Source: Deltaproteobacteria bacterium | GTDB taxonomy: Bacteria > Myxococcota_A > Polyangia > Polyangiales > Polyangiaceae | Length of the DNA: 36,450 nt | Assembly: GCA_003235365.1 (NCBI GenBank) | Contig: QJWJ01000408.1 | Span: 1 to 36,450 of the forward strand | Direction of reading: 5' to 3' | Part shown: positions 14,103-22,130 of the stretch, in pieces | Numbering within the stretch: the first letter of the stretch is position 1 | How the letters are laid out: each line of letters starts with the position of its first letter | Program-made: the position numbers and the translations under genes | Notes under the pieces: generated by a model | Seen by the model: the letters and a program-made list of their open reading frames with translations, nothing else | The model's database searches: none | What the model was told of the DNA's origin: nothing

Positions 14103-14300
14103 ATGGCCAGACCAGCGAAACCATCCCAGAGAATCATCAACGCAGTCAGGTCGATTATCGACCGCACATCAGTCTGTGAAGCCGCGCGAATGCTCGACAT
14201 CGCGGAAGCAACCACGGCGCGCATCGCCGCTGGTCTGCCGGTAACTACCGGGACGGCTGCGCATGTCGAGCAGAGGCTGCAGTGGCTTGAATCGACTTGA
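14103..14300 (+). CDS. Small helix-turn-helix DNA-binding protein
   Basis: The 65-residue product is almost entirely a helix-turn-helix: SVCEAARMLDIAEATTARIA is the classic helix, turn, recognition helix, followed by GLPVTTGTAAHVEQRL, which resembles phage and plasmid repressor-like proteins. ATG 14103 follows a palindrome that overlaps its ribosome site, so autoregulation is plausible. It lies between the early and late blocks. Target promoters are unknown. Confidence 0.6.
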   Translation: MARPAKPSQRIINAVRSIIDRTSVCEAARMLDIAEATTARIAAGLPVTTGTAAHVEQRLQWLEST

Positions 14301-14498
14301 TGTAAGGGCGCGGTCGCTTGGCCGGTTTGGCCCTGGAATGGTACTAACCTGGGCTGCCGAAACCGTACGAATTCGAACGCCCGATTCCGCAAATAGGTGG
14401 AAGCCGCAACCGCTCGCGAAGCTGTTGTGCCAGCGGGGTCACTCAGGCGCGAGTCGGGGTGACCTCGTTGCTCCTGTCCTGCAAGCGGAGGCGAGAGA

Positions 14499-15182
14499 GT
14501 GGCAATCAAGGGCGACTTCAGGCGAGTCGAAGACCTGGCAGATCGCCTGCGGACGATGGCCAAGCAGGGCGTCCCGCACGCGATGCGAAACGCGGTCAAT
14601 CGCTCCGCCTTCGCGGCTCGGAAAGTCTGGAAGCGAGAGATCGAGGGGTCGATGACCCTGCGAAACACCTACACGACCAGGTCGCTGCGGGTCGTTCCAG
14701 CGCGAGGCGTTGACCCGCGGAACCTCATGGCTGTGCTGGGGAGTGAAAGCTCGTACCTTGGAGAGCGAGAGCGCGGGGCCACCAAGGCGACTCGAATACC
14801 AACTGCTGTAGCGGCGGGTCAGTCACCAGGGGCCAAGCGCACCAAGGTCGTCAGGGCGCCCAACAAGCTCGGGTCCATCAAGCTCGCAAACAGGCCACAC
14901 CATGGTGGGCGACGCCAGCGCAACGCTGCGGCGATTCGCATCTCGAAGGCCAAGGGGGCCAAGTTCGTCTACTTGGAGGGGCAGCAACACAGCGGTCTCT
15001 ACAAGCTGCAGGGTGGCAAGCGACGCACGATCGTCAAGATGGTGTGGGACTTGTCCAAGCGCAAAGTCACGGTGAAGCCGATGCCTACGCTGGCACGCAC
15101 ACTGGCAGTGATGCAGTCGAAGATGCTGCCCATCCACGAGGGCGCTTTGATTCAGCAGCTGAAGCGACACAAGCTCTATTGA
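14499..15182 (+). CDS. Tail completion / minor tail protein (gpZ or HK97 gp10-like)
   Basis: A GTG start behind GCGGAGG gives 227 residues. The opening VEDLADRLRTMAKQGVPHAMRNAVN and AFAARKVWKREIEGSMTLRN followed by TTRSLRV match the pattern of phage minor tail and tail-completion proteins, where a long helix leads into an LRN...RS strand. ESSYLGERERGA resembles the usual xxYMxxQExGG turn. The middle is very basic (KAKGAKFVYLEG, GGKRRTIVK). Such proteins act at the head-tail joint. Its position upstream of terminase rather than among tail genes is unusual. The 198 bases before it (14301-14498) show no convincing gene or RNA. Confidence 0.45.
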   Translation: MAIKGDFRRVEDLADRLRTMAKQGVPHAMRNAVNRSAFAARKVWKREIEGSMTLRNTYTTRSLRVVPARGVDPRNLMAVLGSESSYLGERERGATKATRIPTAVAAGQSPGAKRTKVVRAPNKLGSIKLANRPHHGGRRQRNAAAIRISKAKGAKFVYLEGQQHSGLYKLQGGKRRTIVKMVWDLSKRKVTVKPMPTLARTLAVMQSKMLPIHEGALIQQLKRHKLY

Positions 15183-15292
15183 ACTGAGCGCGAAAGGGGA
15201 TCGTTCACATATGACCGCGAGCGGGTCCTGTGCCAAGGGTGCGGGATGGTTGCGGTTCTTCAGCGGGTCCCCACCTATCTCGCAAATTCGAC

Positions 15293-15341
15293 TTTTAACC
15301 TCGGTTTTAACCCGGGGCCACCTGGCGCCTCGCCTTTAACC
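15293..15341 (+). repeat. Three TTTAACC repeats upstream of the small terminase gene (candidate cos/pac site)
   Basis: TTTTAACC occurs at 15293-15300 and 15305-15312 and CTTTAACC at 15334-15341, the last ending one base before the ATG of the small terminase gene. They are AT-rich islands in a GC-rich region. Small terminases usually bind repeated sites near their own gene (lambda cosB is the model), so these may be packaging recognition sites. No Shine-Dalgarno sequence is visible here, so the bases serve something other than ordinary translation initiation. Confidence 0.4.
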
Positions 15342-15342
15342 A

Positions 15343-16044
15343 ATGCATCCACTTTCTCGCTCCGAGTTCGCGCGACTTGCAGGCGTATCCCCCGCGGCCG
15401 TGACGAAGTCCGCGCAGAGCGGGAAGCTCGCGCCGGCGTGCTCGGGAGATCGAATCGATGCTGAGCACCCGGCTGCTGTCGAGTACCTGGCATCCCGCGG
15501 GGTCGCTTCGCCTGTTTCCGACGCTGCCCAGACCAAGTCGGAAGAACCGTCATCTGGGCGACCGTCTCGACCGACGCCGGTGAAGCGAGCCGTCGCAGAA
15601 AAGCCGGTTTCGAAGCCCGGGCGCCGACCGAAGTACACGCCGCCGGCGGACGTAAACCCCGATGGGGACGACTTCCTCGACAAGTGCGGGCACATGACGT
15701 TGCGGCAGATCGCGTCGCGCTGGGGTACGATGCGAGCGTTTCGCGACCACCTCGACGCGCTGAAGAAGATCGAGGACACCCGCGGCAAGCGTCTCGAGAA
15801 CGACGAGACCGAAGGGCAGCTGATCTCGAGGGAGCTGGTCAAGTCGCACGTGTTCAGCGCGATCGAGTCGAGCAATCGACGGCTGCTGCGCGATGTGCCT
15901 CGGACCGCGACGCGTCGGCTGTACGCAAACGCCAAGTCTCGCATCCCACTTGAGGAGTCCGAGACGCTCGTCCGAGACCTGATCGGATCCGTGCTGCTCC
16001 CGACGAAGGAGACGCTCGTTCGCGTGTTGCGCAATGGCGAGTAG
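15343..16044 (+). CDS. Terminase small subunit (Nu1-like)
   Basis: The 233-residue product begins with a helix-turn-helix, SRSEFARLAGVSPAAVTKSA, as in lambda gpNu1, which binds the cos site. A long polar, proline-rich linker follows (about residues 55-105), then a C-terminal helical domain (TEGQLISRELVKSHVFSAIE...RDVPRTATRRLYA), the region that normally contacts the large subunit. It directly precedes and overlaps the large terminase gene. The ATG has no good ribosome site, so the true start could differ by a few codons. Nu1 is about 181 residues; the extra length is mostly linker. Confidence 0.75.
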   Translation: MHPLSRSEFARLAGVSPAAVTKSAQSGKLAPACSGDRIDAEHPAAVEYLASRGVASPVSDAAQTKSEEPSSGRPSRPTPVKRAVAEKPVSKPGRRPKYTPPADVNPDGDDFLDKCGHMTLRQIASRWGTMRAFRDHLDALKKIEDTRGKRLENDETEGQLISRELVKSHVFSAIESSNRRLLRDVPRTATRRLYANAKSRIPLEESETLVRDLIGSVLLPTKETLVRVLRNGE

Positions 16045-18094
16045 GCGTCGGCGCAAGTCTGATGAAGCTGACGCGCAAGAGGTCGAAGTAGAACTTGGTG
16101 CGCTCCAGTCGATAGAGGATCCGTACGAGAACCCGGAGCAGCGCGAGTGGCTTGCGAAACAGTTCGAGTCTCTGACCACCGAGATGGTGGTTTTGACCCC
16201 CAGCGAGTGGGCTGAATCGAAGCGCTACTTGCCGCCGGCGGTGACGGCGATGCCGGGCTACTACCGGTTCGACGTCGCGCCGTACATCAAGGAGATCGTC
16301 GACTGCCTAAGCGTCGATTCGCCGATCCGCGAGGTGTCGGTGATGAAGGGCGTCCAGTTGGCTTTCACGGTCGGTGTTCTAGAGAACGCGATCGGCTACT
16401 TCATCGAGCACGTCAAGACGGCTCCGATGATGCTGGTTACGGCGGACGCGGAACTCGCAAAGCTTCGCATGGAGTCATACGTGACGCCCATGCTCCAGTT
16501 CTCTGGGCTCGACCACCTGATCAGGTCGTCGGACGAGAAGAACACCAGGAAGACTGGCAAGACAGACAAGAAGATCGAGTGGGTCGGCGGCGGGTATCTC
16601 GTTCCGTTCGGCGCTCAAAACGCGAACAAGCTACGATCGCTGTCCGTCCAGATTCTGCTGAACGACGAGATTGACGGTTGGCCAGACGTCGTCGGCAAAG
16701 ACGGCGACCCCGTGAAGCTCGTTCGAGACAGAACGTCGGCTTACGAGGGCAGTCGCAAGATTGTCGACGGTTCGACTCCAACCATCAAAGGCCAGTCGAA
16801 GATCGAGGCGCGGTTCCTGCAAGGGGACCAGCGCTACTACTTCGTAAACTGCTTGAAGTGTGGGCACAGCCAAACGCTTCGGTGGAGCCGCAAGCATCCT
16901 GTTACCGGCATCCGCACCGGCATCGTTTGGGAACTCGACGAGCACGGTCAGGTCGTGCCCGATTCGGTCCGGTACCTGTGTGAGCAGTGCGGTCACGCCC
17001 ACTCGAACGACGACAAGACAAGGCTACTTGACCCCGAGTGCGGGGCAGAGTGGCGTGCCACAGCGACGCCAGCAAACCCGGACCACCGCAGCTACCACAT
17101 CAACGCGCTATACTCCCCCGTGGGGATGAAGACGTGGCTGGCGTGCGTGTACGAGTGGCGCGAGGCGTGGGACGACGAGCGGGGCATTCCGAAGGACTTC
17201 GGCAAGCTCCAAGTCTTCTACAACAACGTTTTGGGTGAGACCTTCGAGCTGCAGGGCGAGAAGGTTAAGTTCCAGCAGGTCTCATCACATCGCCGGCAGT
17301 GCTATCGAAGCGGCGAGATCCCGAACACCTGGGCTCAGAAGTTCTGTGGCTCGAAAGTGCTCGTGCTTGTCTGCACGGTCGACGTGCATGCCGACAACCT
17401 GGCGGTTGCGGTGTGGGGTTGGTGCCGAGACAGGCGCGTCGTGCTCATCGAGTACACGAGGCTTTGGGGCACGACTTCGCAACTCGACGACACGGGCACG
17501 TGGGGCGCGTTGTCGTCGCTAATCGAGCAGCGCGAGTATCGGTCAGACGACGGCAAGCAGTATCGAATCTCGATGACGCTTGTTGACTCCGGTTACCAAG
17601 CGGACGTCGTCTACAACTTCAGCGCTCTGTACGAGTCGGGCGTATTCCCCGTGAAAGGGCAAGCCCAGTCGCAGAGCGCGTCGATCAAAGAGTTCCACGC
17701 GTTCAAAACGCCGCAAGGTCCGACTGCCTACGGCATCACCGTGGACATGTACAAGGACCGTTGGGCGCCCGCGTTGCGTCGCAACTGGGACGGGCAAAGC
17801 GAGCAACCAGCAGGATTCTTCAACGCGCCGATCGACACGACCGACGACCAGCTGAAAGAGCTGACCGTCGAGGTCAAGAGGGAGAAGCGCGAGCCGAGAA
17901 CGAACAGGCTCATCGGATGGGAGTGGTTCCGACCATCCGGGGCGAAGAACGAACTCTGGGACCTGCTCATATACTCAAACGCAGCTCTGGATCTGATCGC
18001 GCACGACTTGTGCCGCAACACCTACGCGATGGAGTTCGTCAACTGGACGTTCTTCTACGACGAGGCGGAGAAAGGGCTGTTCTTCGAAGGCTAA
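16034..18094 (+). CDS. Terminase large subunit, GpA family
   Basis: The 686-residue protein packages DNA into the prohead using ATP and cuts concatemers. Features seen: PGYYRFDVAPYIKEIVD near residue 74, the atypical Walker A region SVMKGVQLAFT at about 102-112, Walker B ILLNDEIDGW with Asp211-Glu212, a zinc-binding pair CLKCGH (273, 276) and CEQCGH (316, 319), and a C-terminal nuclease-like region (LVLVCTVDVHADN, then TLVDSGYQADVV). GpA-family proteins often lack a textbook Walker A. Length is typical. It overlaps the small subunit gene by 11 bases. Confidence 0.92.
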   Translation: MASRRRRKSDEADAQEVEVELGALQSIEDPYENPEQREWLAKQFESLTTEMVVLTPSEWAESKRYLPPAVTAMPGYYRFDVAPYIKEIVDCLSVDSPIREVSVMKGVQLAFTVGVLENAIGYFIEHVKTAPMMLVTADAELAKLRMESYVTPMLQFSGLDHLIRSSDEKNTRKTGKTDKKIEWVGGGYLVPFGAQNANKLRSLSVQILLNDEIDGWPDVVGKDGDPVKLVRDRTSAYEGSRKIVDGSTPTIKGQSKIEARFLQGDQRYYFVNCLKCGHSQTLRWSRKHPVTGIRTGIVWELDEHGQVVPDSVRYLCEQCGHAHSNDDKTRLLDPECGAEWRATATPANPDHRSYHINALYSPVGMKTWLACVYEWREAWDDERGIPKDFGKLQVFYNNVLGETFELQGEKVKFQQVSSHRRQCYRSGEIPNTWAQKFCGSKVLVLVCTVDVHADNLAVAVWGWCRDRRVVLIEYTRLWGTTSQLDDTGTWGALSSLIEQREYRSDDGKQYRISMTLVDSGYQADVVYNFSALYESGVFPVKGQAQSQSASIKEFHAFKTPQGPTAYGITVDMYKDRWAPALRRNWDGQSEQPAGFFNAPIDTTDDQLKELTVEVKREKREPRTNRLIGWEWFRPSGAKNELWDLLIYSNAALDLIAHDLCRNTYAMEFVNWTFFYDEAEKGLFFEG

Positions 18095-18103
18095 CAACCA
18101 GCG

Positions 18104-18376
18104 ATGGCTACGGATAACACTGTCTGGATCGAGACGCGCTTGGAGCGCACCGAGACCAGCATCGTAGCTGTAGAGGACGCGATCGACGCGCTCGTTGGCG
18201 GCGCCCAAACGTACTCACTCGACACCGGGCAAACTCGGCAGTCGGTGACGAAGGCGAATCTGACCGAGTTGCGAAACCTGCTCCAGACTCTGGAGGAACG
18301 TCGCGAAGGCTTGCGCTCTCAGCTTGGGCTTGGATCCAACGTTGGCTCTGTCACGCGAGTGGTCCCGGGATACTGA
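18104..18376 (+). CDS. Small head-tail joining protein (gpW-like position)
   Basis: The 90-residue protein is helical with a coiled-coil second half (TKANLTELRNLLQTLEERREGL) preceded by TYSLDTGQTRQSV. In lambda-like head clusters a protein of this size, gpW, sits between the terminase and portal genes and completes the connector. The position matches, and the SLDTGQ...V..LLxxLxxRxxxL pattern is common in phage proteins at this place. The stop overlaps the portal ATG by one base, implying coupled translation. Confidence 0.5.
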   Translation: MATDNTVWIETRLERTETSIVAVEDAIDALVGGAQTYSLDTGQTRQSVTKANLTELRNLLQTLEERREGLRSQLGLGSNVGSVTRVVPGY

Positions 18377-20070
18377 TGTTTGGTTTTGGACGAAGCAAAT
18401 CGGACGCACTGTTCGATGCGTTGTATCGCTCCCCCACTCCGCCACGGCAGCAGAGCGAGGCGACCGATGCGCCGATCACCGTTTCTGTTTCAGACCTGGG
18501 CGCCGCGCCACTGCGCCAAGTCGCTCACGATGGCGAGAAGTTTGCTGGCGGGCTCGGCGCCATCGACCTGTTGTTCACGGACTACTGGACACTGCGACAG
18601 CGCTCGTCGGACCTGTTCAAGCGCAACATCTACGGCCGCGGCATCATCCGCAGGCTCGTCACGAACGAGATCAACACGGGCCTGCATCTCGAGTCGACCC
18701 CGCAAGAGAAGATCTTGGGGCTGCCAGAAGAGTCACTCGGCGATTGGTCAGAAGAGGTCGAGACTCGGTTCCAGCTGTGGTCAGACACGCCGGAGCTTTG
18801 CGACCACACGGAGCAGATGACGTTCGGCGCGCTGCAGGCCGAGGCCCGCCGCGAAGCGCTGATCGCCGGCGACGTGTTGGTTGTGTTGCGACAGGACCGG
18901 CGCACGAAGCTGCCGCGTGTCGAGCTCATCAAAGGCGAGAACGTCCAAACGCCATTGAGCCACATGCTTGGTGCCTCGGGTTCGAACAAGGTCAAGCACG
19001 GCGTCGAGATCGACGACAATGGGCGCCACGTCGCGTACCACGTCCGTCAAGGAGACGGATCGTCGAAGCGTCTTCCGGCGCGCGGCGAGAAGTCCGGGCG
19101 ACGGCTCGCGTGGATGGTATACGGAACCGACAAGCGCCTCGACGAGGTGCGCGGAGAGCCGCTGCTGAGTATCGCGATCCAGTCTCTCAAGGAGATTGAC
19201 AGGTACCGAGACAGCACCCAGCGCAAGGCGACGATCAATTCGCATCTCGCCATGGTTGTCGAGAAGGGTGAACAGGTACCGGGTACTCGCCCGATCACCG
19301 CTGGGGCGACGCGCAAGGGGTCGATCGTAACTCAGGATCAGGACGGAACCACCCGCGCGTTCTCGATTGCCGAACAGGTGCCAGGCGTCGTCGTCGACGA
19401 ACTGCAGCACGGGGAAAAGGTCAAGCCGTTCCCGAGCACCGGAACCGACGAGCGCTTTGGCGACTTCGAAGAGTCGATCATCCAAGCGGTCGCGTGGTGC
19501 TTGGAAATCCCTCCAGAGATTCTTCGGCAGTCGTTTTCGAACAACTACTCGGCGAGCCAAGCGGCGATCAACGAATTCAAGATCTATCTGAACAAGGTTC
19601 GCGCCGACTTCGGCAGAGACTTCTGCCAGCCCATCTACGTCGACTGGCTCACGTCGGCCGTGCTGGCGAAGGCAATCGAGGCCCGCGGCATGATCGAAGC
19701 GTGGCGCGACAGCTCGAGTCACGCGGTGTTTGCCGCTTGGGTGTGCTCCGATTGGAGCGGCCACATCAAACCAGCAGTCGATATGACCAAGCTGGTGCGC
19801 GCGTACAAGGAAGCGGTCGCTGAGGGGTTCATCTCGCGCGGACGCGCTGCGCGTGAACTGTTCGGTCTGAAGTACTCGCAGATCGTGCGGCTGTTGAAGC
19901 GCGAAAACGAGCAACTGAGCGAAGCCAACGAGTCAATCGTCGAGGCGACGCAGCCACCAGCCGCGGAGCCCACGAAGGCGGACGACAAGGTCGCCGACGA
20001 AGACCCGGACGCGATCGACAACGAAGACGATGCGCCTGCCGCGGCTCCGAAGAACAGAAAGGCAAGCTAG
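18376..20070 (+). CDS. Portal protein, lambda gpB family
   Basis: The 564-residue protein forms the dodecameric ring at one vertex through which DNA enters. Family signs are DLLFTDYWTLRQRSSDLFKRN, GRGIIRRLVTNEINTG near residue 87, AGDVLVVLRQD, a segment with SIAIQSLKEIDRYRDS, and the conserved GDFEESIIQAVAWCLEIPPEILRQSFSNNYSASQAAINEF-type block near residues 360-400 (only part quoted). The acidic, proline- and alanine-rich tail after about residue 510 is poorly conserved in the family. Length is normal for this type. Confidence 0.92.
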   Translation: MFGFGRSKSDALFDALYRSPTPPRQQSEATDAPITVSVSDLGAAPLRQVAHDGEKFAGGLGAIDLLFTDYWTLRQRSSDLFKRNIYGRGIIRRLVTNEINTGLHLESTPQEKILGLPEESLGDWSEEVETRFQLWSDTPELCDHTEQMTFGALQAEARREALIAGDVLVVLRQDRRTKLPRVELIKGENVQTPLSHMLGASGSNKVKHGVEIDDNGRHVAYHVRQGDGSSKRLPARGEKSGRRLAWMVYGTDKRLDEVRGEPLLSIAIQSLKEIDRYRDSTQRKATINSHLAMVVEKGEQVPGTRPITAGATRKGSIVTQDQDGTTRAFSIAEQVPGVVVDELQHGEKVKPFPSTGTDERFGDFEESIIQAVAWCLEIPPEILRQSFSNNYSASQAAINEFKIYLNKVRADFGRDFCQPIYVDWLTSAVLAKAIEARGMIEAWRDSSSHAVFAAWVCSDWSGHIKPAVDMTKLVRAYKEAVAEGFISRGRAARELFGLKYSQIVRLLKRENEQLSEANESIVEATQPPAAEPTKADDKVADEDPDAIDNEDDAPAAAPKNRKAS

Positions 20071-21267
20071 ATGCTTTGGCTGATTCAGCAAGAGAAACTC
20101 GACGAGATTCGAGCCTGCGCGCAAGCCGGCGTTCGTGCCTCGGAAGAGCAGCAGAAGGCGTGGGCCACGAGTGTCGAGGCGCGTGCCGGAAGCGACGGGC
20201 CGCGCAATCTGACCAAGGCGGGCGACGTCGCGGAGATCCGAATCGAGGGCGTACTCGTCCCGAAGATGGACTTCATCATGTGGCTGTTTGGCATGGACCA
20301 AACGGCCTACAGCGACATCGTTGCCGCGCTATCGGCGGCTGATTCTGACCCCGAGGTCAAGAGCATCGTCATGTATGTCGACAGCCCAGGAGGTCGAGTC
20401 GATGGTCTGTTCGACACGCTCGCGGCGATTCAGGCGACGAAGAAGCCGATCTCGGTAGTCGCCGCATGCGCTTGCTCGGGCGCCTACGCGCTGGCTGCTG
20501 TGGCTGGACCAATCCGCGCGAAGAACGCGGCGTCTCAGTTCGGATCCATCGGCGTGGCGGCTCAGTTCCGCGTGTCTGACGAGGTCGTCGACATCACGAG
20601 CACGGAGGCGCCGAACAAGCGCCCCGACCCGACGACGGAGTCGGGCAAGGCGGTGATTCGTGAGTACTTGGACCAAGTGCACGACTTGTTCGTGGACGCG
20701 ATCGCCACGGCGCGCGGCACCGACAAGGACAACGTCAACTCAACGTATGGCCGCGGTGCAACGCTCCTGGCCGGCGAAGCAAAGAAGCGCGGGATGGTCG
20801 ATTCCATCCCCAAGCCGACGCTGCGGGCCGTGAAAGCATCGGCGGAAGCAATCGATCCCACCGCCCAAGACGGCGGGGCTCAACAAATGGAGAAGCAAAA
20901 CATGGACCTCGAAACACTACGAGCCCAGCACCCGGACGTCTTCAAGGCGGCCTCGGCGGAGGGCGAAGCCAAGGAGCGCAAGCGCGTCTGCGGTCACCTG
21001 AAAATGGCGGACTCGACCGGCGCGACCAAGGTCGCCTTCGAGGCGATCCGCGAAGGCAAGTCGCTCTTCGACGAAGACGTCCACGCCGACTACATGTCTC
21101 ACGCGCTGGCCAAGAAGGACCAGGACAACCGTCAGAGCGACTCCGACGGAGCTGGCAACGTCACCGGTGGCGTCAACAAGACCGAGTCTCAGTCCGGCAA
21201 GGACTTGGGCGACCTGGTCGTCGAGCGACTGGCTGCGATGAGCGGTCAGGGCAAGGTGGTGGCGTAA
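20071..21267 (+). CDS. S49-family prohead protease, lambda gpC-like, with scaffold-like tail
   Basis: The 398-residue product starts immediately after the portal stop. The protease core has SIVMYVDSPGGRVDGL near residues 98-113 and ACACSGAYALAA with the probable nucleophile Ser136, as in SppA and ClpP-like head proteases. After about residue 270 the sequence changes to a polar, helical region (NMDLETLRAQHPDVFKAASA...KERKR) that looks like an internal scaffold, as in lambda C, where Nu3 is nested in the same frame. An in-frame ATG at 20887 could start a separate scaffold, though its ribosome site is weak. The mature enzyme would trim head proteins during assembly. Confidence 0.88.
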   Translation: MLWLIQQEKLDEIRACAQAGVRASEEQQKAWATSVEARAGSDGPRNLTKAGDVAEIRIEGVLVPKMDFIMWLFGMDQTAYSDIVAALSAADSDPEVKSIVMYVDSPGGRVDGLFDTLAAIQATKKPISVVAACACSGAYALAAVAGPIRAKNAASQFGSIGVAAQFRVSDEVVDITSTEAPNKRPDPTTESGKAVIREYLDQVHDLFVDAIATARGTDKDNVNSTYGRGATLLAGEAKKRGMVDSIPKPTLRAVKASAEAIDPTAQDGGAQQMEKQNMDLETLRAQHPDVFKAASAEGEAKERKRVCGHLKMADSTGATKVAFEAIREGKSLFDEDVHADYMSHALAKKDQDNRQSDSDGAGNVTGGVNKTESQSGKDLGDLVVERLAAMSGQGKVVA

Positions 21268-21268
21268 C

Positions 21269-21961
21269 ATGACCATGGTCATCACGGACATCGACGTCCG
21301 AAGCGTCGAACTCGAAGGCGGCAAGTTCTCCGACGAGGGACTGCTGTTCGCGGCTGCCGACACGTTCGTGAAGGGGACGATTCTGGCGCGCAAGCTCGTC
21401 AACGACACCGTTTCGGTGACTCCCAACGGCGGCAACACCGGCACGAAAGCGTTGTCTGTCACGACGGCGGCGGGCCGCACGCTGAAGATCGGAAACTACA
21501 GCCTGGTGGCTGGAACGCTCAGTTCTGGCCTCGGCCCGTGGACGCTGACGGACCCTGACGGCATCGCCCAAACGGTCACGACGGCGGGCGGCGCTGCCGA
21601 TGACGACCTGGTGTTCTCGGATCACGGTCTGACCGTTGTGGTCGCAGCCTCCGGCACGAACTTCGTGACCGGCGACAGTGCCGCGATTGTCCCCGCGGCG
21701 ATCGCTGGTGAGCCGCTCGTCCCGTTCGACCCGGTCGGCACCAACGGCGAGCAGAAGCCAGCGGCAGTCCTGACCTACGAGGCATCGCTGACGGCTGGCG
21801 GAACGAAGTCCATCCGTGCGCTCGTCGCCGGAGAGGTCAACGCAAACATGCTCGTCATCGACGCAGGCGGAACCGTGACCAAGGCGATCTTGGACCAGCT
21901 CCGCGACGTCGGAATCGTCGCCACGTCCGTGCAGCAACTCGCGGAGTACGATAACTCGTAA
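21269..21961 (+). CDS. Head decoration protein (gpD-like) with inserted beta domain
   Basis: The 230-residue product shares its ends with lambda gpD-type decoration proteins: GKFSDEGLLFAAADTFVKGTILARK at the start and PAAVLTYEASLTAGG...RALVAGEVN to the C terminus. Between about residues 50 and 145 lies an extra Gly/Thr-rich beta segment (LKIGNYSLVAGTLSSG, TLTDPDGIAQTVTTAGG), making it about twice the length of gpD. Such insertions are known in relatives and probably project from the capsid surface. Decoration trimers stabilise the expanded head. It sits just before the major capsid gene, as in lambda. Confidence 0.8.
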   Translation: MTMVITDIDVRSVELEGGKFSDEGLLFAAADTFVKGTILARKLVNDTVSVTPNGGNTGTKALSVTTAAGRTLKIGNYSLVAGTLSSGLGPWTLTDPDGIAQTVTTAGGAADDDLVFSDHGLTVVVAASGTNFVTGDSAAIVPAAIAGEPLVPFDPVGTNGEQKPAAVLTYEASLTAGGTKSIRALVAGEVNANMLVIDAGGTVTKAILDQLRDVGIVATSVQQLAEYDNS

Positions 21962-21968
21962 CCACCAC

Positions 21969-22013
21969 TGAGGCCCAGCGTTCCCGTCTGACGGTGTTCG
22001 ATGCTGGGCCTCA
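21969..22013 (+). terminator. Strong hairpin between decoration and capsid genes
   Basis: TGAGGCCCAGC (21969-21979) is a perfect inverse of GCTGGGCCTCA (22003-22013), with a nested CCGT/ACGG stem in the loop. No T run follows, so it is either a weak or factor-dependent terminator, or an mRNA stabiliser that adjusts the ratio of decoration to capsid protein. It lies in a 169-base gap where no gene is seen. Confidence 0.5.
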
Positions 22014-22130
22014 AACCAAAAACCTGGGCGCTAGCCCGCTGACGTCTGGACGTCGTCGCTGTTCACACCCGCCGCGCTGCGGAGTGTGCTGGCAGGGGTG
22101 CGTCTTCGTTTCTAGAAAAGGACCAGAAAA

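Noticed and set aside
14301..14498. tRNA or small RNA gene in the gap before the tail-completion gene
   Set aside because: A TTCGAAC resembling a T loop is present, but no matching stems, acceptor arm or anticodon arm could be drawn.
14263..14655. 130-codon frame across the same gap
   Set aside because: It overlaps two better-supported genes in another frame and its sequence has the arginine- and serine-rich look of a shadow frame.
18781..19914. Long minus-strand open frame opposite the portal gene
   Set aside because: It is an antisense shadow of a GC-rich coding gene, with no motif and no ribosome site. The same applies to the other long minus-strand frames, such as 13460-14668 and 28254-29294.
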